The translations under genes were made by a program, and so were the position numbers. This document shows positions 23,695 through 34,771 of a stretch of DNA of 64,000 bases, piece by piece (position 1 is the stretch's first letter; each line of letters begins with the position of its first letter). Location of the stretch: contig NW_026291790.1 in assembly GCF_023091745.1 (NCBI RefSeq), positions 1 to 64,000 of the forward strand, read 5' to 3'. Source of the stretch: Budorcas taxicolor (lineage: Eukaryota; Chordata; Mammalia; Artiodactyla; Bovidae). The notes under the pieces are model-generated. The model ran no database searches, was not told where the DNA came from, and was given only the letters and a program-made list of their open reading frames with translations.

Positions 23695-24230
23695 AGGGCC
23701 AGGCACCATGCGAGTTGCTAGGGGCCATCTCGGGATTCTTCTCCTGTCGATGCCGGGGCCTAAGACCTTGTGTGGAGTCGGGGCCGGAATCTGAGGATTC
23801 CTCTCCAGTGTTGACATGGATCTCGGGGTGCCTCTGAGTCTCCCCAGGGGAGTCAGGCCTCGTCTCGAGTTGGGGCATGCACGTGCCCTTCCCTCCCGAA
23901 CTGCAGCAGTAGGGTCAGGCTTCCTGTCACCTGGATCAAGGTATCTGTGGCTTTCCCTCAAGGCTTTCCTTCGAGGCTTTCACACGAGGCTTTCGCACAG
24001 GGCCATGCCAAGTGCCACCTAGGTGTGAGTCGATCCTCGGCGTGAAAGACGAGCCGGTGAAGGGAAAAGAGTTTGCTCTGGAATGGACTGAGACATCTGG
24101 GGGACTCTTGGAATGGTGGCACGACCCCGGAGTTCCTCTCGCCGTTCCTGTTGAGAGGGCCTCCTCTTGAGATGCGACGGGAACGCCGGGAATTCTTTCC
24201 CGACGAAGCAGGGAAAGGATCCCTCACCTC
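23695..24230 (+). repeat. Form B tract, AGGCACC variant
   Basis: The tract runs from GGAAGGGCCAGGCACC near 23,692 through CCTGTCGATGCC, CCTAAGACC and TTGACATGGATCTCGG to GAATTC and CCTCACCTCGAG at 24,230. Form A bases resume at CCTCGTGATTCC. The marks GGCCAGGCACCATGCG and GTAGGGTCAGGC recur near 35,933-36,155, where this tract has its closest relative. Confidence 0.82.
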
Positions 24231-25529
24231 GAGCTACGAGGCGGAAACGGGGCTCCTCTGGATGTGGGCGGGACCCTCGTGATTCCTCTCGAGTGGAGAC
24301 GGGTATGTCGGGGAACTTCTTGATTTGCACCAAGGGTGTGAAGGACCCTTTCGAAGTTCCAGAGGTGAGGTGTGATCAGCCTTGAGACGCCTCAGCGGCA
24401 ATCGGCCTCATCTCGCCTGGAGGGGAGAACCTCCTGGATTTTCTCGAGTTGTGGCAGGTCTTCTCGAGTTACGACGGGGACCTCAGGGACCCGCTCTGGT
24501 GGCCTCAGGAAAGGCCAGTCCCCATGCGAGTTGCTAGGAGCCATCTCGGGATTCCTCTCCCGTCCATGCCGTGGCCTAATACCCTGTGTGGAGTCGGGGC
24601 CGGAACCTGAGGATTCCTCTCCAGTGTTGCCATGGATCTTGGGGTGCTTCTGAGTCTCCCCAGGGGAGTCAGGCCTCGTCTCGAGTGGGGGCATGCACGT
24701 GCGCTTTCCTCCCGAGCTGCAGCAGTAGTGTCACGCTTCCTGTCACGTGGATTAAGGGATCGGTGGCTTTCCCTCGAGGCTGGCCCTCGAGGCTTTCCCA
24801 CGAGGCTTTCCCACAGGGCTGTGCCAAGTGCCACCTTGGTGTGAGTCGATCCTCGGCGTGAAAGACGAGCCGGTGAAGGGAAAAGAGGATCCTCTATAAT
24901 GGGCTGAGACATCTGGGGAACTCTTGGAATGGTGGCATGACCCTGGAGTTCCTCTCTCCGTTCCTGTTGAGAGGGCCTCCTCTTGAGATGCGACGGGAAC
25001 GCCGGGAACTCTTTCCCGACGAAGCAGGGAAAGGATCCCTCATCTCGAGCTTCGAGGCGGAAACGGGGCTCCTCTGGATGTGGGCGGGACCCTCGTGTTT
25101 CCTCTCAAGTGGAGACGGTTATGTCGGGGAACTTCTTGATTTGCACCAAGGGTGTGAAGGACCCTTTCGAAGTTCCAGAGGTGAGGTGTGATCAGCCTCG
25201 AGACGCCTCAGCGGAAATGGCCCTCATCTCGCCTGGAGGGGAGAACTTCCTGGATTTTCTCGAGTTGCGGCAGGTCTTCTCGAGTTACGACGGGGACCTC
25301 TGAGACCTGCTCTGGTAGCCTCAGGAAACGCCAGTCCCCATGCGAGTTGCTAGGAGCCATCTCGGGATTCCTCTCCCGTCCATGCCGTGGCCTAATACCC
25401 TGTGTGGAGTCGGGGCCGGAACATGAGGATTCCTCTCCAGTGTTGCCATGGATCATGGGGTGCTTCTGAGTCTCCGCAGTGGAGTCAGGCCTCGTCTCGA
25501 GTGGGGGCATGCACGTGTGCTTTCCTCCC

Positions 25530-25544
25530 GAGGTTTAGCATTAG
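25530..25544 (+). repeat. Form C mark GAGGTTTAGCATTAG
   Basis: Second occurrence, 3,263 bp (four units) after the first. It has the same flanking form C variants, including ATGGATCATGG upstream and GTAATGCTGGCATGACCG downstream. Confidence 0.9.
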
Positions 25545-27161
25545 TGTCACGCTTCCTGTCACGTGGATCAAGGGATTGGTGGCTTTCCCTGGAGGCTGTC
25601 CCTCGAGGCTTTCCCACGAGGCTTTCCCACAGGGCTGTGCCACGTGCCACCTTGGTGTGAGTCGATCCTCGGCGTGAAAGACGAGCCGGTGAAGTGAAAA
25701 GAGGTTCCTCTGGAATGGACTGAGACATCTGGGGGACTCTTGTAATGCTGGCATGACCGTGGAGATCCTCTCGCCGTTCCTGTTGAGAGTGCCTCCTCTT
25801 GAGATGCCACGGGAACGCCGGGAACTCTTTCCCGACGAAGCAGGGAAAGGATCCCTCATCTCGAGCTACGAGGCGGAAACGGGGCTCCTCTGGATGTGGG
25901 CGGGACCCTCGTGTTTCCTCTCGAGTGGAGACGGCTAGGTCGGGGAACTTCTTGATTTGCACCAAGGGTGTGAAGGACCCTTTCGAAGTTCCAGAGGTGA
26001 GGTGTGATCAGCCTCGAGACGCCTCAGCGGAAATGGGCCTCATCTCGTCAGGAGGGAGGAAACTCCTGGATTTTCTCGAGTTGCGGCAGGTCTTCTCGAG
26101 TTACGACGGGGACCTCAGGGACCCGCTCTGGTGGCCTCAGGAAAGGCCAGTCGCCATGCGAGTTGCCAGGGGCCATCTCGGGATTCCTCTCCCGTCCATG
26201 CCGGGGCCTAAGACCTTGTGTGGAGTCGGGGCCAGAACCTGAGGATTCCTCTCCAGTGTTGCCATGGATCTTGGGGTGCTTCTGAGTCTCCGCAGGGGAG
26301 TCAGGCCTCGTCTCGAGTGGGGGCATGCACGTGCGCTTTCCTCCCGAGCTGCAGCAGTAGTGTCACGCTTCCTGTCACGTGGATCCAGGGATCTGTGGCT
26401 TTCCCTCGAGGCTTTCGATCGAGGCTTACACACGAGGCTTTCCAACAGGGCTGTGCCACGTGCAACCTTGGTGTGAGTCGATCCTCGGCGTGAAAGATGA
26501 GCCGGTGAAGGGAAAAGAGGTTTCTCTGGAATGGACTGAGACATCTGGGGGACTCTTGGAATGGTGGCACGACCCTGGAGTTCCTCTCGCCGTTCCTGTT
26601 GAGAGGGCCTCCTCTTGAGATGCGACGGGAAGGCCGGGAACTCTTTCCCGAAGAAGCAGTGAAAGGATCCCTCATCTCGAGCTACGAGGCGGAAACGGGG
26701 CTCCTCTGGATGTGGGCGGGACCCTCGTGATTCCTCTCGAGTGGAGACGGGTATGTCGGGGAACTTCTTGATTTGCACCAAGGGTGTGAAGGACCCTTTC
26801 GAAGTTCCAGAGGTGAGGTGTGAACAGCCTCGAGACGCCTCAGCGGAAATGGGCCTCATCTCGCCTGGAGGGGAGAACCTCCTGGATTTTCTCGAGTGAC
26901 GGCAGGTCTTCTCGATTTACCACGGGGACCTCAGGGACCCGCTCTGGTGGCCTCAGGAAAGGCCAGTCCCCATGCGAGTTGCTAGGGGACCTCTCGGGAT
27001 TCCTCTCCCGTCCATGCCGGGGCCTCAGTCCTTGTGTGGAGTCGGGGCCGGAACCTGAGGATTCCTCTCCAGTGTTGCCATGGATCTTGGGGTGCTTCTG
27101 AGTCTCCCCAGGGGAGTCAGGCCTCGTCTCGAGTGGGGGCATGCACGTGTGCTTTCCTCCC

Positions 27162-27176
27162 GAGGTTTAGCATTAG
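27162..27176 (+). repeat. Form C mark GAGGTTTAGCATTAG
   Basis: Third occurrence, two units after the second. It is preceded by form A bases (CCTCAGTCC) and followed by GATCGGTGGC and TGGAGGCTGGCC, so the left border of the C tract lies between 27,030 and 27,150. Confidence 0.9.
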
Positions 27177-28792
27177 TGTCACGCTTCCTGTCACGTGGAT
27201 CAAGGGATCGGTGGCTTTCCCTGGAGGCTGGCCCTCGAGGCTTTCCCACGAGGCTTTCCCACAGGGCTGTGCCACGTGCCACCTTGGTGTGAGTCGATCC
27301 TCGGCGTGAAAGACGAGCCGGTGAGGGAAAAGAGGATCCTATGGAATGGACTGAGACATCTGGGGGACTCTTGTAATGCTGGCATGACCGTGGAGATCCT
27401 CTCGCCGTTCCTGTTGAGAGGGCCTCCTCTTGAGATGCGACGGGAACGCCGGGAACTCTTTCCCGACGAAGTAGGGAAAGGATCCCTCATCTCGAGATAC
27501 GAGGCGGAAACGAGGCTCCTCTGGATGTGGGCGGGACCCTCGTGTTTCCTCTCGAGTGGAGACGGGTATGTCGGGGAACTTCTTGATTTGCACCAAGGGT
27601 GTCAAGGACCCTGTTGAAGTTCAAGAGGTGAGGTGTGATAAGCCTCGAGACGCCTCAGCGGAAATGGGCCTCATCTCGCCTGGAGGGGAGAACCTCCTGG
27701 ATTTTCTCGAGTTGCGGCAGGTCTTCTCTAGTTACGACGGGGACCTCAGGGACCCGCTCTGGTGGCCTCAGGAAAGGCCAGTCCCCATGCGAGTTGCTAG
27801 GGGACCTCTTGGGATTCCTCCCCCGTCCATGCCGGGGCCTCAGTCCTTGTGTGGAGTCGGGGCCGGAACCTGAGGATTCCTCTCCAGTGTTGCCATGGAT
27901 CTTGGGGTGCTTCTGAATCTCCCCAGGGGAGTCAGGCCTCGTCTCGAGTGGGGGCATGCACGTGCGCTTTCCTCACGAGCTGCAGCAGTAGTGTCGCGCT
28001 TCCTGTCACGTGGATCAAGGGATCTGTGGCTTTCCCTCGAGGCTGTCCCTCGAGTCTTACACACGAGGCTTTCCCACAGGGCTGTGCCACGTGCCACCTT
28101 GGTGTGAGTCGATCCTCGGCGTGAAAGACGAGCCGGTGAAGGGAAAAGAGGATCCTATGGAATGGACTGAGACATCTGGGTGACTTTTGGAATGGTGGCA
28201 CGACCCCGGAGTTCCTCTCGCCGTTCCTGTTGAGAGGGCCTCCTCTTGAGATGCGACGGGAACGCCGGGAATTCTTTCCCGACGAAGCAGGGAAAGGATC
28301 CCTCATCTCGAGCTACGAGGAGGAAACGGGGCTCCTCTGGATGTGGGCGGGTCCCTCGTGTTTCCTCTCGAGTGGAAACGGGTATGTCGGGGAACTTCTT
28401 GAGTTGCACCAAGGGTGTGAAGGACCCTTTCGACGTTCCAGAGGTGAGGTGTGATTAGCCGCGAGAAGCCTCTGCGGAAATGGGCCTCATCTCGCCTGCA
28501 GGGGAGAACGTCCTGGATATTCTCGAGTTGCGGCAGGTTTTCTCGAGTTACGACGGGGACCTCAGGGACCCGCTCTGGTGGCCTCAGGAAGGGCCAGGCA
28601 CCATGCGAGTTGCTAGAGGCCATCTCGGGATTCCTCTCCTGGCGATGCCGGGGCCTAAGACCTTGTGTGGAGTCGGGGCCGGAACCTGAGGATTCCTCTC
28701 CAGTGTTGCCATGGATCTTGGGGTGCTTCTGAGTCTCCCCAGGGGAGTCAGGCCTCGTCTCGAGTGGGGGCATGCACGTGTGCTTTCCTCCC

Positions 28793-28807
28793 GAGGTTTA
28801 GCATTAG
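28793..28807 (+). repeat. Form C mark GAGGTTTAGCATTAG
   Basis: Fourth occurrence. Here the mark follows a form B upstream half (CCTAAGACC near 28,655), making a B/C junction. The same junction is at 32,056 by block duplication. Confidence 0.9.
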
Positions 28808-29608
28808 TGTCACGCTTCCTGTCACGTGGATCAAGGGATCGGTGGCTTTCCCTGGAGGCTGGCCCTCGAGGCTTTCCCACGAGGCTTTCCCACAGGGCTG
28901 TGCCAAGTGCCACCTTGGTGTGAGTCGATCCTCGGCGTGAAAGACGAGCCGGTGAAGGGAAAAGAGTATCCTCTATAATGGACTGAGACATCTGGGGGAC
29001 TCTTGGAATGGTGGCATGACCCTGGAGTTCCTCTCGCCGTTCGTGTTGAGAGGGCCTCCTCTTGAGATGCCACGGGAACGCCGGGAACTCTTTCCCGACG
29101 AAGCAGGGAAAGGATCCCTCATCTCGAGCTTCGAGGCGGAAACGGGGCTCCTCTGGATGTGGGCGGGACCCTCGTGTTTCCTCTCGAGTGGAGACGGTTA
29201 TGTCGGGGAACTTCTTGATTTGCACCAAGGGTGTGAAGGACCCTTTCGAAGTTCCAGATGTGAGGTGTGATCAGCCTCGAGACGCCTCAGCGGAAATGGG
29301 CCTCATCTTGCCTGGAGGGGAGAACTTCCTGGATTTTCTCGAGTTGGGGCAGGTCTTCTCGAGTTACGACGGGGACTTCTGGGACCTGCTCTGGTAGCCT
29401 CAGGAAAGGCCAGTCCCCATGCGAGTTGCTAGGAGCCATCTCGGGATAACTCTCCCGTCCATGCCGTGGCCTAATACCCTGTGTGGAGTCGGGGCCGGAA
29501 CATGAGGATTCCTCTCCAGTGTTGCCATGGATCTTGGGGTGCTTCTGAGTCTCCCCAGGGGAGTCAGGCCTCCTCTCGAGTGGGGGCATGCACGTGTGCT
29601 TTCCTCCC

Positions 29609-29623
29609 GAGGTTTAGCATTAG
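29609..29623 (+). repeat. Form C mark GAGGTTTAGCATTAG
   Basis: Fifth occurrence, one unit after the fourth. It carries the extra variants GGGATAACTCTCCC and GGCCTCCTCTCGAG upstream, which recur with the copies at 32,872 and 35,319. Confidence 0.9.
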
Positions 29624-32055
29624 TGTCACGCTTCCTGTCACGTGGATCAAGGGATCGGTGGCTTTCCCTGGAGGCTGTCCCTCGAGGCTTTCCCACGAGG
29701 CTTTCCCACAGGGCTGTGCCACGTGCCACCTTGGTGTGAGTCGATCCTCGGCGTGAAAGACGAGCCGGTGAAGGGAAAAGAGGATCCTATGGAATGGACT
29801 GAGACATCTGGGTGACTTTTGGAATGGTGGCACGACCCCGGAGTTCCTCTCGCCGTTCCTGTTGAGAGGGCCTCCTCTTGAGATGCGACGGGAATGCCGG
29901 GAATTTTTTCCCAAAGAAGCAGGGAAAGGATCCCTCACCTCGAGCTACGAGGCGGAAACGGGGCTCCTCTGGATGTGGGCGGGACCCTCGTGTTTCCTCT
30001 CGAGTGGAGACGGGTATGTCGGGGAACTTCTTGAGTTGCACCAAGGGTGTGAAGGACCCTTTCGACGTTCCAGACGTGAGGTGTGATTAGCCCCGAGAAG
30101 CCTCTGCGGAAATGGGCCTCTTCTCGCATGGAGGGGAGAACCTCCTGGATTTTCTCGAGTTGCGGCAGGTCTTCTCGAATTACGACGGGGACCTCAGGGA
30201 CCCGCTCTGGTGGCCTCAGGAAGGGCCAGTCCCCATGCGAGTTGCTAGGGGCCATCTCGGGATTCCTCTCCCGTCGATGCCGGGGCCTAAGACCTTGTGT
30301 GGAGTCGGGGCCGGAAGCTGAGGATTCCTCTCCAGTGTTGACATGGATCTTGGGGTACCTCTGAGTCTCCCCAGGGGAGTCAGGCCTCGTCTCGAGTGGG
30401 GGCATGCACGTGCGCTTCCCTCCCGAGCTGCAGCAGTAGGGTCACGCTTCCTGTCACGTGGATCAAGGGATCTGTGGCTTTCCCTCGAGGCTTTCCCTCG
30501 AGGTTTTCCCACGAGGCTTTCCCCCAGGGCTGTGCCAAGTGCCACCTTGGTGTGAGTCGATCCTCGGCCTAAAAGACGAGGCGGTGAAGGGAAAAGAGGT
30601 TTTTCTGGAATGGACAGAGACATCAGGGGGACTCTTGGAATGGTGGCACGAACCTGGAGTTCCTCTCGCCGTTCCTGTTGAGAGGGCCTCCTCTTGAGAT
30701 GCGACGGGAACGCCGGGAATTCTTTCCCGACGAAGCAGGGAAAGGATCCGTCACCTCGAGCTACGAGGCGGAACGGGGCACCTCTGGATGTGGGCGGGAC
30801 CCTCGTGTTTCCTCTCGTGTGGAGACGGGTATGTCGGGGAACTTCTTGAGTTGCACCAAGGGTGTGAAGGACCCTTTCGACGTTCCAGAGGTGAGGTGTC
30901 ATTAGCACCGAGAAGCCTCTGCAGAAATGGGCCTCATCTCGCCTGCAGGGGAGAACCTCCTGGATATTCTCGAGTTGCGGCAGGTCTTCTCGAGTTACGA
31001 CGGGGACCTCAGGGACCCGCTCTGGTGGCCTCAGGAAGGGCCAGTCCCCATGCCAGTCGCTACGGGCCATCTCGGGATTCCTCTCCCGTCGATGTCGGGG
31101 CCTAAGACCTTGTGTGGAGTCGGGGCCGGAAGCTGAGGATTCCTCTCCAGTGTTGACATGGATCTTGGGGTACCTCTGAGTCTCCCCAGGGGAGTTAGGC
31201 CTCATCTCGAGTGGGGGCATCCACGTGCGCTTTCCTCCCGAGCTGCAGCAGTAGTGTCACGCTTCCTGTCACGTGGATCAAGGGATCTGTGGCTTTCCCT
31301 AGAGGCTTTCCCTCGAGGCTTTCCCACGAGGCTTTCCCACAGGGCTGTGCCAAGTGCCAACTTGGTGTGAGTCGATCCTCGGCGTGAAAGACGAGCCGGT
31401 GAAGGGAAAAGAGGTTCCTCTGGAATGGACTGAGACATCTGGGGGACTCTTGGAATGGTGGAACGACCCCGGAGTTCCTCTCGCCGTTCCTGTTGAGAGG
31501 GCCTCCTCTTCAGATGCGACGGGAACGCCGCGAATTCTTTCCCGACGAAGCAGGGAAAGGATCCATCACCTCGAGCTACGAGGCGGAAACGGGGCTCCTC
31601 TGGATGTGGGCGGGTCCCTCGTGTTTCCTCTCGAGTGGAAACGGGTATGTCGGGGAACTTCTTGAGTTGCACCAAGGGTGTGAAGGACCCTTTCGACGTT
31701 CCAGAGGTGAGGTGTGATTAGCCGCGAGAAGCCTCTGCGGAAATGGGCCTCATCTCGCCTGCAGGGGAGAACGTCCTGGATATTCTCGAGTTGCGGCAGG
31801 TTTCCTCGAGTTACGACGGGGACCTCAGGGACCCGCTCTGGTGGCATCAGGAAGGGCCAGGCACCATGCGAGTTGCTAGAGGCCATCTCGGGATTCCTCT
31901 CCTGGCGATGCCGGGGCCTAAGACCTTGTGTGGAGTCGGGGCCGGAACCTGAGGATTCCTCTCCAGTGTTGCCATGGATCTTGGGGTGCTTCTGAGTCTC
32001 CCCAGGGGAGTCAGGCCTCGTCTCGAGTGGGGGCATGCACGTGTGCTTTCCTCCC

Positions 32056-32070
32056 GAGGTTTAGCATTAG
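32056..32070 (+). repeat. Form C mark GAGGTTTAGCATTAG
   Basis: Sixth occurrence, exactly 3,263 bp after the copy at 28,793 and with the same B/C junction. Confidence 0.9.
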
Positions 32071-32871
32071 TGTCACGCTTCCTGTCACATGGATCAAGGG
32101 ATCGGTGGCTTTCCCTGGAGGCTGGCCCTCGAGGCTTTCCCACGAGGCTTTCCCACAGGGCTGTGCCAAGTGCCACCTTGGTGTGAGTCGATCCTCGGTG
32201 TGAAAGACGAGCCGGTGAAGGGAAAAGAGTATCCTCTATAATGGACTGAGACATCTGGGGGACTCTTGGAATGGTGGCATGACCCTGGAGTTCCTCTCGC
32301 CGTTCGTGTTGAGAGGGCCTCCTCTTGAGATGCCACGGGAACGCCGGGAACTCTTTCCCGACGAAGCAGGGAAAGGATCCCTCATCTCGAGCTTCGAGGC
32401 GGAAACGGGGCTCCTCTGGATGTGGGCGGGACCCTCGTGTTTCCTCTCGAGTGGAGACGGTTATGTCGGGGAACTTCTTGATTTGCACCAAGGGTGTGAA
32501 GGACCCTTTCGAAGTTCCAGAGGTGAGGTGTGATCAGCCTCGAGACGCCTCAGCGGAAATGGGCCTCATCTTGCCTGGAGGGGAGAACTTCCTGGATTTT
32601 CTCGAGTTGCGGCAGGTCTTCTCGAGTTACGACGGGGACTTCTGGGACCTGCTCTGGTAGCCTCAGGAAAGGCCAGTCCCCATGCGAGTTGCTAGGAGCC
32701 ATCTCGGGATAACTCTCCCGTCCATGCCGTGGCCTAATACCCTGTGTGGAGTCGGGGCCGGAACATGAGGATTCCTCTCCAGTGTTGCCATGGATCTTGG
32801 GGTGCTTCTGAGTCTCCCCAGGGGAGTCAGGCCTCCTCTCGAGTGGGGGCATGCACGTGTGCTTTCCTCCC

Positions 32872-32886
32872 GAGGTTTAGCATTAG
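32872..32886 (+). repeat. Form C mark GAGGTTTAGCATTAG
   Basis: Seventh occurrence, exactly 3,263 bp after the copy at 29,609, with the same GGGATAACTC variant upstream. Confidence 0.9.
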
Positions 32887-34771
32887 TGTCACGCTTCCTG
32901 TCACGTGGATCAAGGGATCGGTGGCTTTCCCTGGAGGCTGTCCCTCGAGGCTTTCCCACGAGGCTTTCCCACAGGGCTGTGCCACGTGCCACCTTGGTGT
33001 GAGTCGATCCTCGGCGTGAAAGACGAGCCGGTGAAGGGAAAAGAGGATCCTATGGAATGGACTGAGACATCTGGGTGACTTTTGGAATGGTGGCACGACC
33101 CCGGAGTTCCTCTCGCCGTTCCTGTTGAGAGGGCCTCCTCTTGAGATGCGACGGGAATGCTGGGAATTTTTTCCCAAAGAAGCAGGGAAAGGATCCCTCA
33201 CCTCGAGCTACCAGGCGGAAACGGGGCTCCTCTGGATGTGGGCGGGACCCTCGTGTTTCCTCTCGAGTGGAGACGGGTATGTCGGGGAACTTCTTGAGTT
33301 GCACCAAGGGTGTGAAGGACCCTTTCGACGTTCCAGACGTGAGGTGTGATTAGCCCCGAGAAGCCTCTGCGGAAATGGGCCTCCTCTCGCCTGGAGGGGA
33401 GAACCTCCTGGATTTTCTCGAGTTGCGGCAGGTCTTCTCGAGTTATGACGGGGACCTCAGGGACCCGCTCTGGTGGCCTCAGGAAGGGCCAGTCCCCATG
33501 CGAGTTGCTAGGGGCATCTCGGGATTCCTCTCCCGTCGATGCCGGGGCCTAAGACCTTGTGTGGAGTCGGGGCCGGAACCTGAGGATTCCTCTCCAGTGT
33601 TGCCATGGATCTTGGGGTGCTTCTGAGTCTCCCCAGGGGAGTCAGGCCTCGTCTCGAGTGGGGGCATGCACGTGCGCTTTCCTCCCGAGCTGCAGCAGTA
33701 GTGTCACGCTTCCTGTCACGTGGATCAAGGGATCGGTGGCTTTCCCTCCAGGCTGTCCCTCGAGGCTTTCCCACGAGGCTTTCCCACAGGGCTGTGCCAC
33801 GTGCCACCTTGGTGTGAGTCGATCCTCGGCGTGAAAGACGAGCCGGTGAAGGGAAAAGAGGTTCCTCTGGAATGGACTGAGACATCTGGGGGACTCTTGG
33901 AATGGTGGCAAGACCCTGGAGTTCCTCTCGCCTTTCCTGATGAGAGGGCCTCCTCTTGAGATGCGACGGGAACGCCGGGAATTCTTTCCCCACGAAACAG
34001 GGAAAGGATCCCTCACCTCGAGCTACGAGGCAGAAACGGGGCTCCTCTGGATGTGGGTGGGACCCTCGTCTTTCCTCTCGAGTGGAGACGGGTATGTCGG
34101 GGAACTTCTTGATTTGCACCAAGGGTGTGAAGGACCCTTTCGACGTTCCAGACATGAGGTGTGATTAGCCCCGAGAAGCCTCATCGGAAATTGGCCTCTT
34201 CTCGCATGGAGGGGAGAACCTCCTTGATTTTCTCGAGTTGCGGCAGGTCTTCTCGAATTACGACGGGGACCTCAGGGACCCGCTCTGGTGGCCTCAGGAA
34301 GGGCCAGTCCCCATGCGAGTTGCTAGGGGCCATCTCGGGATTCCTCTCCCGTCGATGCCGGGGCCTAAGACCTTGTGTGGAGTCGGGGCCGGAAGCTGAG
34401 GATTCCTCTCCAGTGTTTACATGGATCTTGGGGTACCTCTGAGTCTCCCCAGGGGAGTCAGGCCTCGTCTCGAGTGGGGGCATGCACGTGCGCTTCCCTC
34501 CCGAGCTGCTGCAGTAGGGTCACGCTTCCTGTCACGTGGATCAAGGGATCTGTGGCTTTCCCTCGAGGCTTTCCCTCGAGGTTTTCCCACGAGGCTTTCC
34601 CCCAGGGCTGTGCCAAGTGCCACCTTGGTGTGAGTCGATCCTCGGCCTAAAAGACGAGGCGGTGAAGGGAAAAGAGGTTCCTCTGGAATGGACAGAGACA
34701 TCAGGGGGACTCTTGGAATGGTGGCATGACCCTGGAGTTCCTCTCGCCGTTCGTGTTGAGAGGGCCTCCTC

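Larger units (their letters stand above)
22536..28245 (+). repeat. Seven mosaic monomers (A, B and C tracts)
   Basis: Unit starts are 22536, 23351, 24167, 24983, 25799, 26615 and 27430. Form C marks occur near 24,535 and 25,350 (CTAGGAGCC), and at 25,530 and 27,162 (GAGGTTTAGCATTAG). A form B tract lies at about 23,695-24,230. The piece around 21,925-22,500 has its nearest relative at 25,188-25,765, a shift of 3,263 bp (four units), sharing ATGGATCATGGGGTGC and the form C run. Isolated B bases (CCTAAGACC) also sit in form A context near 22,945 and 26,208. Confidence 0.9.
28246..31508 (+). repeat. Four-unit block, copy 1 of a 3,263-bp duplication
   Basis: Unit starts are 28246, 29062, 29878 and 30694. 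About 28,335-30,115 is repeated almost unchanged at 31,598-33,378. Shared private variants are GAGTGGAAACGGG, CTCCTGGCGATGCC, CCTCTATAATGGACTG, the form C marks, GGGATAACTCTCCC and GGGAATTTTTTCCC. The last part, about 30,290-31,050 (CGGCCTAAAAGACGAGGC, CACCTCTCGTGTGG-like CCTCTCGTGTGG), has its own copy 7,342 bp on, at about 37,632-38,392. Form B predominates. Confidence 0.92.
31509..34771 (+). repeat. Four-unit block, copy 2 of the 3,263-bp duplication
   Basis: Unit starts are 31509, 32325, 33141 and 33956. The first two and a half units copy 28,335-30,115. A further copy of about 32,263-33,463 lies 2,447 bp on, at 34,710-35,910. The end of the block (about 33,836-34,710; marks GGCAAGACCC, CGCCTTTCCTGATG, GATGTGGGTGGG and GAAATTGGCC) is copied 3,264 bp on, at about 37,100-37,974. 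Short form A bases appear near 33,585-33,830. Confidence 0.92.

Noticed and set aside
30216..31220. 334-codon minus-strand open frame
   Set aside because: It crosses more than one monomer and is open only because stop codons usually present in this frame are mutated here. It is rich in R, P and S simply from the GC-rich repeat.
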